Assembly (NCBI RefSeq): GCF_042186555.1
Contig: NC_133325.1
Coordinates: 668,947,639-669,011,638 of the forward strand
Source of the DNA: Aquarana catesbeiana
Lineage: Eukaryota; Chordata; Amphibia; Anura; Ranidae
Direction: 5' to 3'
Length of the DNA: 64,000 nt
Notes under the pieces: generated by a model
Databases searched by the model: none
Told to the model about the DNA's origin: nothing
Seen by the model: only the letters and a program-made list of their open reading frames with translations
Shown: positions 57,569 to 64,000 of the stretch, one piece after another
Position numbering within the stretch: the stretch's first letter is position 1
Layout: the number at the start of each line of letters is the position of its first letter
Translations under genes and position numbers: made by a program

Positions 57569-57756
57569 AGCTGTAGTAATTTGATTTGGAAGTTGGAAAT
57601 AGAAGAGTGTAGAGAAAAGCTGCTAAACGCTAAGGCGGCTAAACGCGCATTAACGTCAATGCAAAAGCTTCTAAAAGCAAATTTTTACAGACGCTTTTTC
57701 CTGGTGTTGGTACTGGTTTTGCTTTTTTTTTTTTAACACCCCGAATGCATGAGGCC
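57568..57756. repeat. Half of a family C MITE
   Basis: Aligns with the right half of 28911-29379: TAGAGAAAAGCTGC, GGCTAAACGCGCATTAACG and GCATGAGGCC at the end. The left half is absent, joined directly to family H. Confidence 0.62.
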
Positions 57757-57759
57757 AAA

Positions 57760-59818
57760 TGCTTAAATTGTTTCATTAGGTAAAGTTAGTTTAACTAATG
57801 GTCGTCCTTCGATATAACAGACTCTCATCATACCCCGCACCTCAGATATATTTATCCATATTTTAGGGATTAGCGGTTCGCATGCCTTCACTTGATAATG
57901 AATGTGAAAAAATGGGCCGAGCAGTGCTGACTGACATTCTGCAGACCAAAGAGTACTGTATTTCATACAATGGGAGGGGTTTGAGTAGACGAGATAGACT
58001 CAGGCTTCAAAGCAAAGCAGTCATAGTGATTAGATGGTGGAACGAGTGACAGTACCAAGGTCTGGCTGTTGAAAAATAAGGCAAAAATTAAAATGGACAA
58101 AAATGAGCTTTTTCCCATTTGACTGGAGTATGATTGTAAACCATCGGTGCTCTATCACACGGTATCATATTCTATGTACAATGCAATTCACTCTTATCTT
58201 TATATGATAACAGTGCTATTAGCTTCATTTCCATTTGACACAGCAATTTATGATGAGGCTATAAAAATGGTTGTGGTTACATTTCTATTCAGGAAATGTG
58301 CTGGATATACTAACACTGAGCAAAGGTGTTTAAGTGTGCTCATGCAAGACCATAGTAGAAGCATATGGTAACATTCTCTAGATCCACCAAAGAGAAAATA
58401 CATGATTTGCCTATCTGTAATACATTATTTGATGAGACCCGGGATTTCTTGCTGGCCTCCATAGTTTTGGCCTTGTTGGAGGGCAATGTGTAAGCCCACC
58501 ACAGTTAGCCCAGCGACAACAATAAAAAACACCACCAGCCTAATTTATTCATGTTTTGGGAAAATCAATGGAGGACTTAGGAGATTATATTGTTATTACT
58601 GTTTGTGTCCCCACTGGGGAGATTTTCCCATGTTCCTGTCTAAGTGACATGGTTTTCAAGGTACAGGAAAGTACAGGAAAGAAAGTAATGGGAATTCTCT
58701 TTAACGCTGACAAAGAAAGTAACAAACGCGGGTGCAAAGGTATTTTTTTTAACCTAACGCATCCTCTGTATTAGGGCAAAAAAACCCCAAAAAAACAAAA
58801 AAAAACACAACTTTCCATAGCCCCCCTCCCCCCCCTTAAACACTTACCCAGGTCCATTATCAATCTAGCGCTGTGCCCAGGTTAAGTTCTCTCCTCTCTT
58901 CCTTCTCTCACAAGCTTCACTGAGAGCAGTGGGAGGTATTGGCTCCTGCTGCTGTCAGTCAAATCAAGTGAGGAGGGCGCAGGGGGCGGGGACGAGCCAT
59001 GCTGTGTATGTCCATAGCACATCTGCTCCCATTGCAAGTGACTTGCAATGGGAGCAAACACACAAGAGGAGCTAACATTGGTGGTGTGGGACCCCAGAAG
59101 AGGAGGATCGGGGCTGCTCTGTGCAAAATAATTGCATGACGTAGGTAGCTATAACATGTCTGCGATTTTAAGAAAAAAAATTACTTTTACAACTGTTTTA
59201 AGGTGGCACTTGTCTCCTCATTTCTGCCCTTGTGTCACCAATATAGGAAGTAAGGAGGAATCTCTCCACAGGGGGCCACAGACTGCAATAAAATTCCTCT
59301 GACTCTAAACCCTTTTGCGATTTCCAAAATGTAAAAGGTCTGGGTTAAAGTTGGGTTTTAAAATTAAACTCACAGACATTTTATTGAATTACTGTTTTCC
59401 TGATGTCTAAATTAACAAAACTAGACACAATTGACAGGGAAGAGGGGTCTACATTTTCATGGCGCTCCAGGCAGCTCTATGTCTAGGAATGCTCTTGGTT
59501 CACCACAGTCCTTCACTGTTCTCCTCTACAAAAATTTCTTCAGCAGTGCTTCACATTGTTCCTGTGGGAGAAAATGCTTGGTGATCGTATCTGTGGCTAT
59601 GTTATCATTACTGGAGAGAAGCAGTTTGTTCCTCTGTGACTCTCCACTTATTCTAGAGGTCATAGGCTTAAGCCTTTAGATGCCTGCAGACATCAGATCT
59701 GCAAGAAATCTGACCTAATCATGCACTCAGAAGACATCTTGTAATGCTTGTCTATCATGTGTGGCCAAAAAAATTATATTTTCGTTTATATATATATGTT
59801 TAATATGTAACTTATGAC
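57760..59818. other. Stretch with worn repeats
   Basis: Faint family J traces at about 58590-58780 (CCCCACTGGGGAGATTTTCC) and 59200-59290 (AATCTCTCCACAGG). A GC-rich part lies at 58840-59110. No gene-like feature. Confidence 0.4.
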
Positions 59819-59853
59819 CAGGGATTGTGCAGGAACCATACAACACACATTAT

Positions 59854-60038
59854 CACCACTGATTTATAGGAAGCATACAGCACACCTTATCACCACTGAT
59901 TTATAGGAAGCATACAGCACACCTTATCACCACTGATTTATAGGAAGCATACAGCACACCTTATCACCACTGATTTATAGGAAGCATACAGCACACCTTA
60001 TCACCACTGATTTATAGGAAGCATACAGCACACCTTAT
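59854..60038 (+). repeat. 37-bp tandem repeat, five identical copies
   Basis: The unit starts CACCACTGATTTATAGGAAG and ends CATACAGCACACCTTAT; copies begin at 59854, 59891, 59928, 59965 and 60002 without any difference. A diverged partial unit precedes it. CCAGGGATTGTGCAGGAACC (59819) and CCAGGGATTGTTCATGAACC (60041) bracket the array. Confidence 0.96.
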
Positions 60039-60537
60039 CACCAGGGATTGTTCATGAACCAATCAGCTGGCATTTAAGGCTGCTCTGACTGGTTTATTTA
60101 TTCCAAGTAGTACTCTTAAATGAAGACTCATTTTTAGGATAGGGCACTAAAGTTGGCCACACCTGAGCAGATATCTGCCTGCTCTTGACAGCATTGGAGC
60201 TGACTTCAATTCAGACTACATGTTCGCAGAAAAAAAAAAATACGAAAAGTAAAGGAGAATCAAAAATGTTTCCATTCCTTTCTTTTTATCAATCTCATAA
60301 AACCATGTCAAAGCATAATGCCAGAAGAATCCTTGTGTTTCAAATCATGCCACAATTCAAACATATTGACATGTACACCAGAAACACGCAATCTATAGGA
60401 ACTGCCCTGGGCATTACATGAGATATACCTCTGGGTTAACACCTCACCACAGCTAACAGTATTAAACCAAGGCAGGTGTACGTATTGAGGTGTAGGTTAT
60501 GAAGTTCTAAATAGAATGGTTTTATTACTAATAAAAT

Positions 60538-60590
60538 TACACACACACACATAATATATAAATACACACATACACATACACACACACAGT
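60538..60590 (+). repeat. (CA)n-rich microsatellite
   Basis: Imperfect CA and TA dinucleotides directly abutting the Tc1 left end. Confidence 0.85.
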
Positions 60591-60742
60591 ATCTCACAAA
60601 AGTGAGTACACCCCTCACATTTTTGTAAATATTTTATTATATCTTTTTATGTAACAACACTGAAGAAATGACACTTTGCTACAATGTAAAGTAGTGAGTG
60701 TACAGCTTGTATAACAGTGTAAATTTGCTGTCCCCTCAAAGT

Positions 60743-61142
60743 AAGACCCCTTTCACACTGGGTTGTTTTGCAGGCGCTATTGCGCTAAAAATAGTGCCTG
60801 CAAACTAACCTGAAACAGCCGCTGCTGTGTCTCCAGTGTGTGAAAGCCTCGGGGCTTTCACACTGGAGCGGTGCGCTAGCAGGATGCTGAAAATAGTCCT
60901 GCTAGTAACATCTTTGGAGTGGTGTATACACCGCTCCTTCACTGCTCCTGCCCATTGAAATCAATGGGGCACCGCGGCTATACCGCCGGCAAAGCGCCTC
61001 CGCAGAGGCGCTTTGCGGTGGTTTTTAACCCTTTCTCGGCCGCTAGCGGGGGGTAAAACCTCCCCGCTAGCAGCTGACTACCGTCGGTAAAGCGGCGCTT
61101 TACCACCGACGCACCTCCCGCCCCAGCGTGAAATCGGCCTAA
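60743..61142. mobile_element. TTCACAC-end MITE (family B3) in Tc1
   Basis: Starts AGACCCCTTTCACACTGGG, ends CCAGCGTGAAATCGGCCT. GC-rich palindromic interior with repeated GCGC and GCTAGC words (CAAAGCGCCTCCGC and its complement). Confidence 0.72.
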
Positions 61143-61351
61143 CTCAACACACAGCCATTAATGTCTAAACAAAAGTGAGTACACCCCTAAGTGAAAATGT
61201 CCAAATTGGGCCCAATTAACCATTTTCCCTCCCGGGTGTCATGTGACTCATTAGTGTTACAAGGTCTCAGGTGTGAATGGGGAGCAGGTGTGTTAAACTT
61301 GATGTTATCGCTCTTACTCTCTCATACTGGTCACTGGAAGTTCAACATGGC

Positions 61352-61756
61352 ACCTCATGGCAAAGAATTGTTGCTCTACATAAAGATGGCCTAGGCTATA
61401 GAAAGATTGCCAAGACCCTGAAACTGGGCTTGCACGGTGGGCAAGACCATACAGCAGTTTAACAGGACAGGTTCCACTCAGAACAGGCCTCGCCATGGTC
61501 GACCAAAGAGGTTGCGTGCACGTGCTCAGCGTCATATCCAGAGGTTGTGTTTGGGAAATAGACGTATGAGTGCTGCCAGCATTGCTGCAGAGGTCGAAGG
61601 GGTGGGGGGTCAGCATGTCAGTGCTCAGACCATACGCCGCACACTGCATTAAATTGGTCTGCATGGCTGTCGTCCCAGAAGGAAGCCTCTTCTAAAGATG
61701 AAGCACAAGAAAGTCTGCAAACAGTTTGCTGAAGACAAGCAGACTAAGGACATGGA
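61352..61756 (+). pseudogene. Tc1-like transposase, amino-terminal part
   Basis: Blocks QRIVALHKDGLGYRKIAKTL (61361 on), then after a one-base frameshift near 61430 GKTIQQFNRTGSTQNRPRHG, RAQRHIQRLCLGNRRMSAAS and EVEGVGGQHVSAQTIRRTLH. A premature TAA follows at 61650-61652, where the family has Gln. It then continues IGLHGCRPRRKPLLKMKHKK to KQTKDMD. This is the bipartite helix-turn-helix DNA-binding domain that recognises the terminal repeats; the catalytic DDE domain is absent, replaced by the Penelope-like insertion. Confidence 0.86.
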
Positions 61757-62447
61757 TTTCTACAAACAACAGTGGGGATTTATATCCAATTACCATAATC
61801 AATATAGAGATATTGAGAGGATTTTTAAAAAATACTGGTATATTCTCCGAAGGGATCGTCACCTGGGAGAATTGCTACCTGAAACCCCTAAATTCATCTA
61901 CAGGAGGGCCCCCAACTTTGGGGATAGGGTAGTGAAAAAAATCCTCGACCCACCAGGCCGACCATCCATCAAAATAAATCTCAATGGTTTTTACCCATGC
62001 AACAAATGCGTGTGCTGCAAAACAGTTAGGATTAGAAACAGAAACATGAAGAGCATCACTAATCAAGCGAATGAAACATTTGAAATTAAAGAATTCATAA
62101 CGTGTAATTCATCATACGTAGTGTATTTAATGTGGTGCCCATGTGGGTTACATTATGTAGGACGCACGAAAAGACTATTGAGAATTCGCATCTCTGAACA
62201 TCTGACCAATATCAAAAATGGTTACAAGTACCATAGCGTATCCCTTCATTTTAGGGAGAAGCACAACCAAGACCCGAGTCTACTTCAATTTTGTGGAATA
62301 GACATAGTGTATCCATCGTGGAGGGGCTCCAATAGAATAAGGGATTTATCCCAACGTGAAACGCGATGGATATACTTGTTTAAATGTCTTTTTCCCGGGG
62401 GTCTAAATATAGAATTGGACCTCAACTGTTTCATCAACGACTTTTGA
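61757..62447 (+). pseudogene. Penelope-like RT thumb and GIY-YIG endonuclease
   Basis: About 230 codons without a stop. First come reverse-transcriptase carboxyl-end blocks (KKYWYILRRDRHLGELLPET, RRAPNFGDRVVKKILDPPG). Next is a cysteine cluster, PCNKCVCCKT, typical of Penelope-like endonucleases. The GIY-YIG core follows as YVVYLMWCPCGLHYVGRT, with RIRISEHLTNIKN supplying the Arg and His helix, and HFREKHNQDPSLLQF, then an RETRWIYLFKC block carrying the Glu. The nuclease nicks target DNA for reverse transcription. The palm and finger domains are missing, so the copy cannot be autonomous. The related Neptune or Penelope clades are both possible. Confidence 0.85.
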
Positions 62448-63132
62448 GTTGACAGTTGGGAGTCCAAAGCTATATGATACCCACTCCCAGAAATGGGGAT
62501 AGGTGGAATATCTATAACACCAACGCAACGGAGAAACCACCTATTGGGAGATAAGCCAGCAGGGAAAATTACAGGAATAAGAAAGTGTCTGTAAACTGCC
62601 TGATCTGTATATATGTAGGAGTTGACCTGCAAGATAGAGAATGAAAATCATGGCAACAACAGGAAAGACCCATGTGGGGTATGTGTTTAGTTTGGTTTTA
62701 AAAGAATCAAGTATAGAGTTCCAACCATTCAAGAAGTTACTAATTTTATAATTATAATTTTTATCAATTTTATATGATAAGGGAAAATGTTTTTATATAT
62801 ATAGATTTTTATAGACAGCAATGTCTCCATTACCAATTTATAGCTATTACTACACATAGAAAATGCACCAATACTCGTTAGTATGGGTGACACGCGTCCC
62901 TCGGGGATGGTGTGTGGGATCACCAATCAGCGAGTGGGGAATTGCTAGTCATAATGTTGTAGTAATTTTAAGCTAATTTTCTGAATTTCGATGCCCCTTA
63001 ATTATGTTTAAAAGCAATGTTCACGTATGGTGTGAACGGGGACACAGGGAGCGCGCAAGCGCAGTATCATTGACACTGCGCGTCATGCGGGGGGAGGATA
63101 TATAAGGAAGATTGCCAGTCCGTCTAGCCAAT

Positions 63133-63170
63133 CCCATGAATAAGTCCGGTGTGACGAAACATGTCGGGGC
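63133..63170 (+). ncRNA. Hammerhead-ribozyme-like motif, Penelope-like element
   Basis: CCCATGAATAAGTCC, GGTGTGACGAAACATGTC, GGGG. Stem II GTC/GAC and the conserved GAAAC are present, with a palindromic ACATGT stem III, predicted cut after GTC and CCC/GGGG stem I. The CUGAUGA core is replaced by a sequence near TGAATAA, so the copy is probably inactive. Confidence 0.42.
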
Positions 63171-64000
63171 GTGGCTATACGGCAATCGAGGAAGCTTGAC
63201 GTAGGACGCTGTGACAGGCGGCGCCATACGAGTGAGCGGGGAAGTGGCTACGGAGGGCTCTAAGGGACGGGTGAGAGTGTTCACGTTCACCGAGCACCTG
63301 GGTCCGCCGTGACCACCATACGTCCAGGTTACCGTTTGAAGTGCTGTTGGTGATAACCAAGTTTTGCTGTGCTGTTTTGCGTTATTGAAAATTGGAAAAT
63401 GTGAGTTGTATGGTGAAGGAGAGTGTTACTTTTATTAAAGTGTGTTGCGTTACTGCACTATTGGTTCGCTTTTCCTTTCTTTCATGTGGAGAGAGCATTT
63501 GCTTATATACTGCGGTTTACCATACGGATATTGATTGGAGGTGATCACTTTACCCCCACTGTGTGGGAAAAGCCTACAAGCCAAACACGAGAGTGTAAGG
63601 CAAAAAAAGCTGGTGAGTTTGCTCGCTGAAGGGGAGTGGAATCACATTCACAGCGGTGTGGTGGAAGATATCATCATTGAAGATTATAATTTTGATATTG
63701 TCACTACTACTTCACTATGTCACTATTTATGTTTGGACTTTTTTATTGATTTTTTTGATTTTTTGCTGTTATACACCAATTAATTGCATGAGGAGTGTTC
63801 ATTAGAAACACTGTTTGGTTCTTTATTATGGACACATAATATTATCACTTTTGGTTATCACATTGAGCAATCACTGTGTATACAATTTTTTTGAATTAGG
63901 GTATGTTTTAGGTATTCAGCGCTGCTATTTTGATCACACTATTGGTGAGGGCGATTATATAGTGTATCATTTATTTTATATCACATGAGTTTTTGATTTT

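Larger units (their letters stand above)
60587..61756 (+). mobile_element. Tc1-like transposon, left part, with nested MITE
   Basis: Left end CAGTATCTCACAAAAGTGAG, then ACACCCCTCACATTTTTG. The phrase AAAGTGAGTACACCCCTAAG at 61170 is a second internal repeat typical of this family. A MITE (60743-61142) with ends AGACCCCTTTCACACTGG is inserted. The element stops abruptly at about 61756 where Penelope-like sequence starts. The remainder is not present before the window end. Confidence 0.83.
61757..64000 (+). mobile_element. 5'-truncated Penelope-like element
   Basis: It begins within the end of a reverse transcriptase, continues through a GIY-YIG endonuclease to a stop at 62447, then about 1.5 kb of non-coding sequence that includes a hammerhead-like motif (63133). 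The abrupt left border in Tc1 coding sequence marks 5' truncation, usual for target-primed retroelements. The right border lies at or past the window edge. Confidence 0.8.

Noticed and set aside
59854..60038. CRISPR-like array
   Set aside because: The units abut with no spacers, and the host is a vertebrate. It is a plain tandem repeat.
61698..62447. A single host gene of 249 codons
   Set aside because: The first 20 residues are Tc1 transposase and the rest is Penelope-like. It is a fusion by insertion, not a host gene, pending expression evidence.
49412..64000. Upstream CUX1 exon ending YDEETTAK
   Set aside because: No in-frame match with an AG/GT border was found by eye. It presumably lies beyond the right edge.

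Overview
The window is vertebrate nuclear DNA, most likely from a frog and probably a ranid-type neobatrachian. It carries eight consecutive coding exons of CUX1 (cut-like homeobox 1), all on the minus strand, inside large introns full of palindromic DNA transposons. The frog assignment is inference: the CUX1 protein is vertebrate-like but differs from mammals at scattered positions, and the repeat mix (cut-and-paste MITE families with TTCACAC-type ends, Tc1 elements, a CR1-like LINE, Penelope-like elements) resembles large frog genomes. No operon, RNA gene, CRISPR array or bacterial feature was seen.

Gene layout in transcription order, right to left: exon 49363-49411, 42755-42859 and 39066-39254 (coiled coil), 30319-30377, 25613-25661, 24080-24176 (last exon shared with the CASP isoform in known CUX1 genes), 21487-22161 (linker plus complete CUT repeat 1) and 16785-16850. 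All have consensus AG/GT borders and their phases join into one 1289-nt open frame of about 429 codons. The amino-terminal exons, CUT2, CUT3 and the homeodomain are not visible here and presumably lie outside the window on either side.

Everything else is intronic or flanking and mostly repeat-derived. Part 1-16784 holds a hairpin-headed insertion with 14-bp target duplications (375-1200), a triple nest of palindromes (3657-4552), a Tc1 element carrying a hAT MITE (5301-7008), a CR1-like LINE (9480-10920) and two more nested transposons (12878-16110). The central introns hold palindromic MITEs and an internally rearranged Tc1 remnant (26858-27397). From 32 to 50 kb lie five members of one TA-flanked MITE family, one of them split by a hairpin-headed Penelope-like insertion, again with 14-bp target duplications. 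From 50 to 60 kb there are a SINE-like sequence, AT and G-run microsatellites and a 37-bp tandem repeat. The right end (60587-64000) is a Tc1 element broken by a 5'-truncated Penelope-like element, whose GIY-YIG endonuclease is fused in frame to the Tc1 transposase amino terminus.

The most unusual signals are the hairpin-headed Penelope-like insertions with 14-bp duplications, hammerhead-ribozyme-like motifs with a compensatory change in a palindromic stem, the in-frame Tc1-Penelope chimera, the in-frame hAT insertion that breaks the DD34E spacing, and a MITE only 47 nt upstream of a CUX1 splice acceptor.
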